Shown in pieces: positions 1 through 7,138 of a DNA stretch of 12,724 nucleotides. The DNA is from an uncultured Succinatimonas sp. (lineage in GTDB: Bacteria; Pseudomonadota; Gammaproteobacteria; Enterobacterales; Succinivibrionaceae): the NCBI GenBank assembly GCA_937880335.1, contig CALFLJ010000017.1, positions 1 through 12,724 of the forward strand, given 5' to 3'. Each line of letters begins with the position of its first letter. Positions within the stretch are counted from its first letter, which is position 1. Both the position numbers and the translations under genes were made by a program. The notes below the pieces were generated by a model. It did not search any database, was not told the DNA's origin, and saw only the letters and a list, made by a program, of their open reading frames with translations.

Positions 1-674
1 GCACTTAATAAAAGTGCGCCTAAAACACCAAAACAAACAAAGGCAATATTACTTTCATACCAAGGTGTTTTTTTAGTTTGAGGAGGAATAATTTTCTCTA
101 TAAAGCTCTCAAGCATAACACTAACTCTATCTTGTGTAAGGCCTGGAACTGCTCTTGCAACTGTCTCTTTTATATCCCCAATCATATTAGGTACAGGCGA
201 TGATGGTATATGGCGAATAAAGACTGCAGCACTTGGTGGTGTAGTAAGTCCTGATGACTGCTCATGTGAAACTAAGGTTACATGAACTCTTGAATCTAAA
301 ACACCATCAATTTTTGAGAATGTATCAGACAATTCTTGTGACAGACCATATGCAAAGCGAGCCTGTTCCTCAAGCTGTGATGAAATCATAGATTGTCCTG
401 AGAAAATGCTACCTAACGACTCATATGATGTGCGTGGTAAGCTATTTTCACGAATAATATCCAAGGCTCTGACTAAATCAGCTTCCTCAACTGTAATGGC
501 AAACGCACCTTTACCTTGTGAAACCTTTTTAGCATCAATACCTCGCTTTAAAAGGGTTGAGAGCATTTCATTTGCATCAGACTCACCTATGCCCTCATAA
601 AGCATTTCCTGACAGCCTTGCAAAAATAAACAGGAAGCAAAAAGCATCCCAAAGAACAATCTATTTTTCTTCAA
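1..674 (-). CDS. sctJ: SctJ (YscJ/PrgK/MxiJ family) inner-membrane ring lipoprotein, 3' end cut by window edge
   Basis: Forms the inner ring of the injectisome basal body in the inner membrane, anchored by an N-terminal lipid and a C-terminal membrane helix. The 224 codons visible begin with a basic N-terminus (KKNR), a hydrophobic stretch and a lipobox LQGC with the lipidated cysteine at residue 21, followed by LYEGIGESDANEML, which matches the YscJ pattern LYTGIS..EGNEML. Further family blocks are the EEADLVRALDII stretch, SLGSIFSGQSMISSQLEEQAR and IDGVLDSRVHVTL. A hydrophobic segment (IAFVCFGVLGALLLS) starts at the window edge and should be the C-terminal anchor; only a short tail is missing. 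The start is TTG at 674, one base after the yscG stop, with GGAG seven bases upstream; the next ATG would remove the charged part of the signal peptide. Family identity is secure; the TTG start is inferred. Confidence 0.95.
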   Translation of the reverse strand, partial: MKKNRLFFGMLFASCLFLQGCQEMLYEGIGESDANEMLSTLLKRGIDAKKVSQGKGAFAITVEEADLVRALDIIRENSLPRTSYESLGSIFSGQSMISSQLEEQARFAYGLSQELSDTFSKIDGVLDSRVHVTLVSHEQSSGLTTPPSAAVFIRHIPSSPVPNMIGDIKETVARAVPGLTQDRVSVMLESFIEKIIPPQTKKTPWYESNIAFVCFGVLGALLLS

Positions 675-675
675 T

Positions 676-1038
676 TTAACGCTCCGCCATTAGCAGACAA
701 TTTTTAGCTAAAATTGCTGATGGAAGATCTTTATTCTCAATATTCTCATACAAGCTATAAGCCTCATCTACCTTGCGTTGTAAAACTAAGGAAAAGACTT
801 TAAAAGCTTTTACATCATCACTATTTTGATCTAATGACTCCAATAGATTATCGCCTTTATCAAAATCATCGACTACCAAATAGGTAAAGGCCAAGCCTAA
901 AATAGCTGGGGTACTTGTCTTATAATCTAAAATATTTTCAAAAATACGTCGTGCCTGTAAAACTTTGCCTTGCATGCAGGCGGCAAAACCAGTCTCTACA
1001 AGCAGGCTTAAATTTTTTTTATCCATAAGCTCTGACAT
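676..1038 (-). CDS. yscG: YscG-like cytosolic co-chaperone of the needle subunit
   Basis: A 120-residue, all-helical-looking protein with TPR-like helix pairs (for example residues 15-32 and 45-70), the size of YscG/PscG (about 115 residues). In Yersinia and Pseudomonas YscG/PscG wraps the C-terminal helix of the needle subunit and, with YscE/PscE, keeps it monomeric before export. Sequence similarity is low, as usual for this family, so the assignment rests mainly on size, TPR character and position: it is directly after yscE and the needle gene and before sctJ. The ATG at 1038 has AAGGA six bases upstream, within the 9-bp gap after the needle gene. In Yersinia yscH and yscI follow here; in this window sctJ begins one base after the stop. 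Confidence 0.78.
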   Translation of the reverse strand: MSELMDKKNLSLLVETGFAACMQGKVLQARRIFENILDYKTSTPAILGLAFTYLVVDDFDKGDNLLESLDQNSDDVKAFKVFSLVLQRKVDEAYSLYENIENKDLPSAILAKNCLLMAER

Positions 1039-1047
1039 AGGACATCC

Positions 1048-1296
1048 TTAAACTTTTTGTGCAATACTCTTAATTGAATCTGTAAGATTCTTTGTTAAAG
1101 AAGACACCATCTCCATCATGGCATTGTACTGACCAATCTGAAAATTAAGCTCTATCATTGCCGCTTGCTGATCACTACTGTTTGTCAATTGTGAGATCTC
1201 GTCCATCCTAGAGCTTATGTCAGATCCCATTTTACTTATATTATCTAGAGTATTATTAATACTCGTGGCCATACTGCCGCCAGAAATATCCATCAT
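1048..1296 (-). CDS. sctF: SctF (YscF/PrgI/MxiH) needle subunit
   Basis: Small protein of 82 residues that polymerises into the extracellular needle. The last 40 residues align without gaps by eye to YscF: the ELN..IGQYN part fits the DLQ..INKWS part of YscF, and the end SIKSIAQKV fits LMQGILQKF. Its setting, between yscE and yscG, both needle chaperones, agrees. The frame could be extended to a TTG at 1308, but that codon overlaps the GGGGAG ribosome binding site; the site lies four bases before ATG 1296 and seven before ATG 1293, so one of these two is the start. Odd point: there is no proline in the protein, so the PxxP turn between the two helices of most needle subunits is absent (SSDQQ stands where YscF has KPDNP). 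Confidence 0.87.
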   Translation of the reverse strand: MMDISGGSMATSINNTLDNISKMGSDISSRMDEISQLTNSSDQQAAMIELNFQIGQYNAMMEMVSSLTKNLTDSIKSIAQKV

Positions 1297-1311
1297 AAAT
1301 CTCCCCAAAAA

Positions 1312-1527
1312 CTAAGACGCTTCCTCTGAGCATACCTCATAAGCCTGTACTAAAGCCTCATAAAGAGCGTTATAAGCCTTATAATCATCAGGACTTACCC
1401 CCTTATCAAGCTCTCTTTTAACTTCCTGAGCTAATTGATAAAAATGCTCTGTCAAATTTTTGAGCTCGTAGGTATCTTTCTTGGAAAAAGCTTCAAAAAC
1501 ATCAAAATTATCTAAGTTGATACTCAT
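1312..1527 (-). CDS. yscE: YscE-like needle co-chaperone
   Basis: A 71-residue helical protein close in size to YscE/PscE (about 66 residues), which pairs with YscG to hold the needle subunit soluble in the cytosol. By eye VKRELDKGVSPDDYKAYNAL matches the YscE segment with KKDMMRGGDAKQYQVWQ, including the turn and the aromatic-rich second helix. The ATG at 1527 lies inside the end of sctD (20-bp overlap) and is preceded by a strong AAAGGAGG site, so translation is probably coupled to sctD. The older symbol sctE is avoided because it is also used for the translocator. Confidence 0.83.
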   Translation of the reverse strand: MSINLDNFDVFEAFSKKDTYELKNLTEHFYQLAQEVKRELDKGVSPDDYKAYNALYEALVQAYEVCSEEAS

Positions 1528-2779
1528 GACTCTCTCCTCCTTTTGTAACTATAATCTTGTTTAAATCAATCTTACTTACTGTATATCCTGAAGGTAAAAC
1601 ACCACCTTCAAAATATTTATGTCCATTTCTTAAGGTAATAAAACGCATAGGCTCAAGACTTACCCCCATTACATCTTCAATGACTAAAGGTTCAGAAGAT
1701 TTAACATTTAAGGCGGTATTTATCTTTTTTCCATTACTACCCTGTTTCTCAAAACTTTCCTTCTGGGTTATAAGTTCGCCATTATTAGAAAGCTCTGATA
1801 TAGTCTCAACCTTATGATTATGAATTTCCTTCTCATCCCTTAAAATAACAGGTATACCAAATCTGTCGCTTAGATCCTGTGAAATTAAATAAAGCTTATT
1901 CAAATCATCTAAGGTAAGCTTTCCTTGATAGTAAATCTTACCTTCAGTAAAAATAAGCTTAAGATTTGAAATATTAGCCTTAGAAATTTGTGACAGTAAT
2001 TGTTTTTGTAACTCATCCTTATAAATAATATGACCTGAAATATTATCTTTATAGAGATCTTTTAACTTCGTAAAAACTAAAGCCTCTACATAAGGATCTT
2101 GCATATAAGCATTTACAACTATACTATCCTTTCCATATTGAGCTTTAGCATCAAATCCCATTACAGAGAGCATACGTTCAAGACCTAATATAGGCTCGTC
2201 GCGCACTTTTAAATCTAAAACTAGGTTAAAGCTTATCTTAGGGAGTTTTTCAACTAGACTATAGTAACTTTTGTGAGAATCAACACTTCCTTTGAGAACA
2301 AATGCTCCATCAGTCTTTAAAAGCTCAACATCTTTTAAGCCCTGATCTTTTATAAAGCCCTGCATTTGCTTAAATTCAAGGTCTTGTATGCTTGAACTAA
2401 ATAAGTTGCCACCAAAGATTAAAGAAAATAAAAGAGCTAAAAGCAATAATGCTAACAAAAGCCATTTTATAAAATGAAAACTGGATTTTTTCTCTTCTGC
2501 TATATTTTGAGAACTTTCTAAAGACTCATAAGATACCTCTTTATTTTCATCCTTATATAGACTCTCAGCTTTTTCACTCTCTTTTTGTTTTAAATCCTCT
2601 TTTAACTTATTTTTTAAAAGCTCCTCATAAGAGGGCCATTTTTCCTCAGATAATGCATCAATACAAGCTATTACTGTTGAGCCAATTCTCAAAAGTGAGG
2701 TACTTTCAAAACGTTTTTTTTCTTTAAATTCCTCATCATTAAAATAGCAGGTACCATCTACTGGTTCAACAAAGACCAT
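1508..2779 (-). CDS. sctD: SctD (YscD/PrgH/MxiG) outer ring protein of the inner membrane, main open frame lacking the start of the FHA domain
   Basis: SctD forms the larger inner-membrane ring and joins the cytosolic parts to the secretin. From the ATG at 2779 the frame encodes 423 residues: the rest of the cytosolic FHA-like domain (1-40), a charged linker (45-100), one membrane helix (about 102-122, WLLLALLLLALLFSLIF) and a periplasmic part with ring-building repeats, ending in the YscD-like GVLPSGYTVSKIDLNKI block. YscD itself is about 419 residues with the whole FHA domain. The reading frame stays open upstream to 2827 and there encodes SPEDKHCILNISSEG, which continues the FHA fold; the expected start and first strands are encoded in another frame (2811-2939). 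ATG 2779 has only a poor, too close GAGG, so it is unlikely to be the ancestral start. The gene overlaps yscE by 20 bp. Confidence 0.88.
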   Translation of the reverse strand: MVFVEPVDGTCYFNDEEFKEKKRFESTSLLRIGSTVIACIDALSEEKWPSYEELLKNKLKEDLKQKESEKAESLYKDENKEVSYESLESSQNIAEEKKSSFHFIKWLLLALLLLALLFSLIFGGNLFSSSIQDLEFKQMQGFIKDQGLKDVELLKTDGAFVLKGSVDSHKSYYSLVEKLPKISFNLVLDLKVRDEPILGLERMLSVMGFDAKAQYGKDSIVVNAYMQDPYVEALVFTKLKDLYKDNISGHIIYKDELQKQLLSQISKANISNLKLIFTEGKIYYQGKLTLDDLNKLYLISQDLSDRFGIPVILRDEKEIHNHKVETISELSNNGELITQKESFEKQGSNGKKINTALNVKSSEPLVIEDVMGVSLEPMRFITLRNGHKYFEGGVLPSGYTVSKIDLNKIIVTKGGESHEYQLR

Positions 2780-2810
2780 GCCCTCGGAGCTTATATTTAA
2801 AATACAATGT

Positions 2811-2939
2811 TTATCCTCCGGTGAAAATTAAATCAGCCTCATCCCCTTTGCCTACAATATATTGTCCTTCAAGCAGATCAAACTGAGCCCCACTTTGTGG
2901 ACCTGTATATATTCTAAATAAAGCACTCTCCCTACTCAT
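2811..2939 (-). pseudogene. sctD: Out-of-frame N-terminal FHA fragment of sctD
   Basis: This 42-codon frame starts at ATG 2939, overlapping the sctC stop by 8 bp, with AGGAG six bases upstream (an ATG three bases earlier is also possible). It reads SALFRIYTGPQSGAQFDLLE and then GQYIVGKGDEADLIF, the beginning of an FHA domain as in YscD (strand, GxxxG turn, GSD..DIVL-like motif), then stops at TAA 2813. The continuation of the domain (SPEDKHCILNIS) lies in the next frame and leads into the 1508-2779 open frame. Frames overlap only between about 2813 and 2827. Dropping one base there would give a single protein of about 476 residues. The break may be a real mutation, a sequence error or, less likely, programmed frameshifting. 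Confidence 0.8.
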
Positions 2940-4692
2940 CATCCTCTCCTAATGAGCGATTTGAGGTACAACCTGCATTATCTTTCTGCTTTGTTTTACG
3001 CTTTAAATAATTATCTTGTGTCGGAGACATAGCAAATTCAGTAGTGTCGAGATCAGAAGGTAATTCCTGAAGTTCACCTAAATCCATAACCTTAGGGGTA
3101 ATAATTATAAGACGCTCGCGGCGGTAGCTCTGCCCTCCTTCTGAGCCAAAGAGCTTTCCTGCAACAGGAACATCTTTAAGAGTTGGCACTCCCTCATCAC
3201 CATCTTGCTTATACTCAACATAGTAACCACCTAAGAGCAAGGATTGTCCTTCACGAACTAGAGCTCTGGTATTTATCTTTGTTTGTTTTATGGGTGGCAC
3301 CTGACCTAAAGGTGTAGAACTATCCTGTTCGGTTGAGTCCTGGTTTGATTGTATATTTACAATCATAGAAATAAACGGAGCACCTCCATTTTCATCTTCA
3401 ATGATGTGAGGCGTAACCTGGAGTACTGTGCCTGATTCAACTTTAAAAAGATCAACATCCTGATAGCCTTGTACACTTACGTAACGGGTGGTTGTATCCT
3501 CTAAAGTTGCCTCAATATTATCTAGGGTTAAAACTGAAGGTCTACCTAAAGTACGTGCCTGAGAGTTTTCCTCTAAGGCATTTAAAGTAGCCATAAAAGA
3601 ACTATGACGAGTACTAAAAACTGTGGAAAATACCCCTCCTTGAGAGTTTGGTATAGGCATGGTGGTACCATTCCAAATTCCCTGGGAATTACCAGATCCC
3701 ATTCCTATACTCCAATTTCCATCCTGCTTGCCAGATGACCAGTTAATTCCTAAATTCTTTGTCGCATTTAAATCCACATCAACTATAGCCGCATGCAATT
3801 CTACTAGTTTTACCGGCTCATCAAGATCTGCTATTACCTTTTCATAATAAGGCATACGATATTCATAATCGTTGATGATAACTGCATTTAAGCGGGTATC
3901 AGCAATAATACCAGGTCCTGTTACACTTTGACTATTAAGATTGTCAGGGGCGTTAGATGTATCCTGACTATTGTCTTTTCCTAAGGCGGCAAGGCCTGTA
4001 CCTTTAAGCTTAGATACTGTTGCTGGATTTTGGGAAACAATCCTACTTCCGCCCCCACTTTCCCCTAAGACCATCTGACTTAAAATTGAGGCAACTCCTG
4101 GTATATCAATAGTCTTATTCATTGACTCAACTTGAGTATCATCGGCTTTGGCGTGTTTTAACTTAAAGACCCGCATGACAGTTTTATAATTAGGCTCACT
4201 GTCATAATTGTTACTCATATTGGTAATAGTATTTACATATTGACTTGGACCTGCAACGATTAAAACACCGCCACGTAATGATATTGGAAGATCACTTGAG
4301 ACAAAGCCTGCTTGTTGTAATTTTGAATTAAGCTGCGAAAGTGGAATATTAGCTGGACTTACAATCGACTCTTGATATTCGCTTTCATGATAAAAATAAA
4401 TATTATCGTTTAAAACATAGTAACGAACACCAAAAGCGGTACGCATTCCCTCAATAAAACGATTAGGATCTTCTTTATTAAAACGCCCAGATAAAACACC
4501 TATAAGCTTATCTGAAACACTGGCGCTAAAACCTTGTGAACGGGCAAAATCTAATAAAACACTGTTTAGAGGCTCATTATCAGAATAATGTGAATAAGGA
4601 TTATGAAAGTTATATGCATAAGCTCTACTTGTAAGCACTAAAGCTATACTAAAAGATAAGATCTTTGAAAGCTTAGCTAATTTAAAACGCAT
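2932..4692 (-). CDS. sctC: SctC (YscC/InvG/MxiD) outer-membrane secretin
   Basis: Builds the outer-membrane ring through which the needle passes. The 586-residue protein (YscC is about 607) begins with a Sec signal peptide: basic MRFKLAKLSK, a hydrophobic core and a likely cleavage after SRAYA (about residue 26). N-terminal ring domains follow, including ISLRGGVLIVAGP with the T3SS-type N1 fold and the DTRLNAVIINDYEYRMPYYE segment of N3. The C-terminal gate has the classic secretin motifs: RPSVLTLDN, the VPPIKQTKINTRALVREG stretch and GVPTLKDVPVAGKLFG, then RRERLIIITPKVMDL. An acidic tail ends the protein. Start ATG 4692 has AAGGA six bases upstream. It is the first gene after a 131-bp AT-rich gap, so it probably has its own promoter, and it overlaps the sctD start. 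Confidence 0.97.
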   Translation of the reverse strand: MRFKLAKLSKILSFSIALVLTSRAYAYNFHNPYSHYSDNEPLNSVLLDFARSQGFSASVSDKLIGVLSGRFNKEDPNRFIEGMRTAFGVRYYVLNDNIYFYHESEYQESIVSPANIPLSQLNSKLQQAGFVSSDLPISLRGGVLIVAGPSQYVNTITNMSNNYDSEPNYKTVMRVFKLKHAKADDTQVESMNKTIDIPGVASILSQMVLGESGGGSRIVSQNPATVSKLKGTGLAALGKDNSQDTSNAPDNLNSQSVTGPGIIADTRLNAVIINDYEYRMPYYEKVIADLDEPVKLVELHAAIVDVDLNATKNLGINWSSGKQDGNWSIGMGSGNSQGIWNGTTMPIPNSQGGVFSTVFSTRHSSFMATLNALEENSQARTLGRPSVLTLDNIEATLEDTTTRYVSVQGYQDVDLFKVESGTVLQVTPHIIEDENGGAPFISMIVNIQSNQDSTEQDSSTPLGQVPPIKQTKINTRALVREGQSLLLGGYYVEYKQDGDEGVPTLKDVPVAGKLFGSEGGQSYRRERLIIITPKVMDLGELQELPSDLDTTEFAMSPTQDNYLKRKTKQKDNAGCTSNRSLGEDDE

Positions 4693-4717
4693 ACTTTATC
4701 CTTATTTAAACTTATTC

Positions 4718-4747
4718 TATATAGGCTTTTATAAAAAATTATGTCTT
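4718..4747 (-). promoter_or_regulatory. Candidate promoter for sctC-sctD-yscEFG-sctJ
   Basis: The 131-bp gap 4693-4823 is very AT-rich and holds no gene. On the minus strand AAGACA (4747-4742) and TATATA (4723-4718) are 18 bp apart, which would place a start about 20 bp before the sctC coding start. Two other perfect TATAAT boxes (4782-4777 and 4765-4760) lie upstream but lack a good -35 box. In such AT-rich DNA -10-like boxes arise by chance, so the exact box is uncertain, while the presence of some promoter in the gap is likely. Confidence 0.3.
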
Positions 4748-4823
4748 TTCTAAATTTTTATTATAAGTACGAAAATATTATACAAAAATATTTAAATATT
4801 AAATTTGTGCAGAATAAAGTTTT

Positions 4824-5243
4824 TTAAAAGAGCAAATCAAAGGGCACTACCTTAGGCATGCTTTCTTTATTTAACTCAGAACTTAAAAAATCATAGGTAT
4901 TTAAAAAGCTCTCGAAACATTCCTCAATATTTAGCTCATCAAACTCATCACCTAAGATTAAAAGCTCCAAGTAAAAACTGTTTTCATAAAGCACAATACG
5001 CTCATTGCATGATCGAATAAGAGACGCGTTAAGCTTTAATAACTCTCGCGCTTTTTGGATTTTTTCTTCTTCTAAAACAGGCATCTCACCAATCTTTGCT
5101 AAAGCTTTTAAGCTTTTACCATCTTCACTTTTATACTTTAAAAGGCAATTTTCTAATAAAACCTCATAAAAGCCATCAGCATTCAAACTTGGTGTCCAAT
5201 TGGTAATTTGCAAAAGTTTATTTATGGCATCTTTATAAGTCAT
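4824..5243 (-). CDS. yscB: CesT/Tir-like class I chaperone, probably YscB-like
   Basis: An acidic 139-residue protein with the class I T3SS chaperone layout: an N-terminal helix (MTYKDAINKLLQI), beta strands (GFYEVLLENCLLKY and then ERIVLYENSFYLELLILGD) and a C-terminal helix (IEECFESFLNTYDFLSSEL). YscB of Yersinia has 137 residues and pairs with SycN to bind the gatekeeper YopN. Position directly upstream of sctC, as yscB is upstream of yscC, supports this call, since sequence identity in the family is too low to decide. It could instead be a chaperone for another substrate. Start ATG 5243 has AGGAG six bases upstream. A 43-bp gap with a strong hairpin separates it from yopD, which probably lowers or uncouples its expression relative to the translocators. 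Confidence 0.68.
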   Translation of the reverse strand: MTYKDAINKLLQITNWTPSLNADGFYEVLLENCLLKYKSEDGKSLKALAKIGEMPVLEEEKIQKARELLKLNASLIRSCNERIVLYENSFYLELLILGDEFDELNIEECFESFLNTYDFLSSELNKESMPKVVPFDLLF

Positions 5244-5256
5244 AAATCACTCCTAA

Positions 5257-5280
5257 ACCTCTGCATTTTCATGCAGAGGT
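5257..5280 (-). promoter_or_regulatory. Perfect intercistronic hairpin with GAAA loop between yopD and yscB
   Basis: ACCTCTGCAT (5257-5266) and ATGCAGAGGT (5271-5280) are perfect inverted repeats around a 4-base loop. In the transcript (minus strand) the loop reads GAAA, a very stable GNRA tetraloop. The stem starts seven bases after the yopD stop and ends two bases before the AGGAG site of yscB. Only UUU follows, so it is a poor intrinsic terminator; an RNA-stability, processing or partial-attenuation element is more likely. Confidence 0.8.
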
Positions 5281-5286
5281 CATCTA

Positions 5287-6126
5287 CTAGCCTAAAATCT
5301 TATTACGAGCTTGTCGTTCAGTTTCTGAAACAGATAAAGTTGTCGAAATCAATTTTTCAGTGACTTCCTTTAAAGACTCGTTATAATTTTTAAGTTGCTC
5401 AATTTGGGCATTTATCTTAGCTTGCTCAGCCTCATAGTCCTTTTGTTCAGCCTGAGATACCGTAGCTTGAGAATTTAAAACTCCTGATGCAATATCTCCT
5501 ATACCCTTTAAAGCTGTAGCACCAGCCTCATATTTAGTCATAACACTTTTTATAACACTATTTGCATCATCACCTACTAAGCCTTTTGATTTAATTCCAG
5601 CGTGAATACTACCTGTAAAATTTACAGCACCTGAGGCTATGCTAAGTGATCCTGAGACAATTGCAGCATTCATCTGCTTTTTAGCCTGTTCTCTGATTTC
5701 ATCGGCCTGATTTTTTATACTTACAGTTAAAGCCTTAGTTTCCTTTAAAATCTCCTCACGGTTCATCTCGCGTTGCTGTGAGTTAGTTTTAACTATTAAA
5801 GCGGCAACTTCAGTTAAGATATTACTAAAGCTAAAACCTACATAAGGAAGATCGTCTAAATTCTGACTCTTTAAATTAACAGCCTCATTTTTGTCACCTG
5901 AGCTTAATGTCTTTAAAAACTCAGCTAGATCTTTTAAATCCTGATTGGTAAACTCGACATTAGCCTCCTCTAGGCTTGGAGCACTTCCAAGAGCACTTAA
6001 TTTCTCAACTAAAGCCTCCGGAATTTTTAAGTCAGATTTAAAATCAATGTCCTTGATATCAAACCCGGAGTCATTAAAAAGCTTGTAAACCTGGTCTATA
6101 TTACCATTACCTACCTTATCTAACAT
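5287..6126 (-). CDS. yopD: YopD-like minor translocator (pore subunit)
   Basis: With the YopB-like protein it should form the translocation pore in the host membrane. It has 279 residues (YopD has 306) with a soluble N-terminal part, a single hydrophobic segment at about 153-177 (AAIVSGSLSIASGAVNF), an amphipathic region before it (118-150, rich in E, K and Q) and a C-terminal coiled coil (about 225-262) ending in SETERQARNKILG. One membrane segment plus C-terminal coiled coil is the YopD/PopD/CopD architecture. The order chaperone-YopB-YopD is the same as in Yersinia, Pseudomonas and Chlamydia. Start ATG 6126 has AGGAG five bases upstream, and the gap to the YopB-like gene is 9 bp. Primary sequence has diverged greatly, so the name reflects architecture and order. 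Confidence 0.85.
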   Translation of the reverse strand: MLDKVGNGNIDQVYKLFNDSGFDIKDIDFKSDLKIPEALVEKLSALGSAPSLEEANVEFTNQDLKDLAEFLKTLSSGDKNEAVNLKSQNLDDLPYVGFSFSNILTEVAALIVKTNSQQREMNREEILKETKALTVSIKNQADEIREQAKKQMNAAIVSGSLSIASGAVNFTGSIHAGIKSKGLVGDDANSVIKSVMTKYEAGATALKGIGDIASGVLNSQATVSQAEQKDYEAEQAKINAQIEQLKNYNESLKEVTEKLISTTLSVSETERQARNKILG

Positions 6127-6135
6127 AATCTACTC

Positions 6136-7131
6136 CTATGCTGTAACCACAGCTTTTATGGTGGCATTATTGTTAGCAATAATATCGTTTACCTGCTCTG
6201 ACATATTTGAGAATTTCTCCATAATTGAACTTAGATGCTCAAGATCCATATCCTGGATCATTCTAAGTTTTGCCAAAAGAGCTTCTAAATCTTTATTGCT
6301 AGCACTAATATCAGTAGCTCTCTTTTGGAAAACTCCTCCTGCAATAGTAGCAGCTCCCTGTCCCATTTGAGACACACCTGATATTGCATCACCTGCTAAT
6401 GTAACGTATTTGATCGCTTTCATAGTTGTATTAGCAGCTTGAACTGCACCTTTTACAGCACCTGCCCCCGTACATATAGCTCCGGCAATTCCAACAAATA
6501 ATCCCATACCCATACCCACATAGGCAGCTACATCATCGCTTGCGCCACAGGCTTTTGCAAAATGGGTAAACATAGTCTTACCCGTCGCCTCACCTACAAT
6601 TTGATCAACAGCACTTACGGCCATCAAAGCGCCACCTATAATAAGTAAAGGATTACCGGTCATTGCACCTGCAACTACAGTTGCAACTGCAACTACAGCC
6701 TGAACAATAGTGGAAATCCAGCTAAAAATCTTTTTGAAAACATTGGCAACTTTCGCTTTTTCAGCTTCCTTTACCTGCTTTTCTAAATTGGCAATACGCT
6801 CCTCATTTGCAGATTTAATCTCATCGGCATCTGCCTTAAGTGAAGCCATACCAGTTTCTACAGAAACCTTACGCTCCTCTGCACCTAATAAAGATAAAAG
6901 TGCGTCAGTTGATAAAGTACTAATTTCATCTAAGGCCTGAATAGATGGAGTTTCAAGTACAGGAGCCCCGCCAATCTTAGTATTTGGTGTTTGACTACAT
7001 AAGTTAAGATCTAAATGTTTCAAAACATCCTGAATATCATTTTTAGTATCTTTAAAAATCTTAGACAAATCAGCATTATCAAGCTTTAAGTCATTTGGTA
7101 GATTTTGTCCTGTAAGTTTACCTACATCCAT
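6136..7131 (-). CDS. yopB: YopB-like major translocator (pore subunit)
   Basis: Larger hydrophobic component of the host-membrane pore. The 331-residue protein (YopB about 401) has a coiled coil (about 93-128), a long first hydrophobic region (about 136-176, with TIVQAVVAVATVVAGAMTG and then NPLLIIGGALMAVSAV) and a second (about 202-233, YVGMGMGLFVGIAGAICTGA), the two-membrane-segment pattern of YopB/IpaB/SipB. Residues 57-62 are PVLETP, an exact PxLxxP motif, the peptide known to dock into the TPR groove of SycD/IpgC/PcrH; the gene for that chaperone lies directly upstream, 7 bp away. The N-terminus is shorter than in YopB. Start ATG 7131 follows GAGGT by four bases. Confidence 0.88.
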   Translation of the reverse strand: MDVGKLTGQNLPNDLKLDNADLSKIFKDTKNDIQDVLKHLDLNLCSQTPNTKIGGAPVLETPSIQALDEISTLSTDALLSLLGAEERKVSVETGMASLKADADEIKSANEERIANLEKQVKEAEKAKVANVFKKIFSWISTIVQAVVAVATVVAGAMTGNPLLIIGGALMAVSAVDQIVGEATGKTMFTHFAKACGASDDVAAYVGMGMGLFVGIAGAICTGAGAVKGAVQAANTTMKAIKYVTLAGDAISGVSQMGQGAATIAGGVFQKRATDISASNKDLEALLAKLRMIQDMDLEHLSSIMEKFSNMSEQVNDIIANNNATIKAVVTA

Positions 7132-7138
7132 AAAGACC

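Noticed and set aside
406..600. Plus-strand open frame opposite sctJ
   Set aside because: Antisense to well-conserved SctJ sequence, short and without family features.
676..1038. YscG-like gene as a second SycD/LcrH-type chaperone
   Set aside because: It is too short for the three-TPR SycD fold, lacks the ALCVYD and GLGG blocks seen in the real homologue, and its place next to yscE and the needle gene fits YscG better.
1297..1308. TTG-initiated extension of the needle protein (four extra residues)
   Set aside because: The extension would be encoded by the ribosome binding site GGGGAG itself, and two ATG codons follow at proper spacing.
5257..5280. Hairpin after yopD as a true Rho-independent terminator
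   Set aside because: Only three U residues follow the stem, then AGGAG; the element would not release RNA polymerase efficiently by the usual mechanism.
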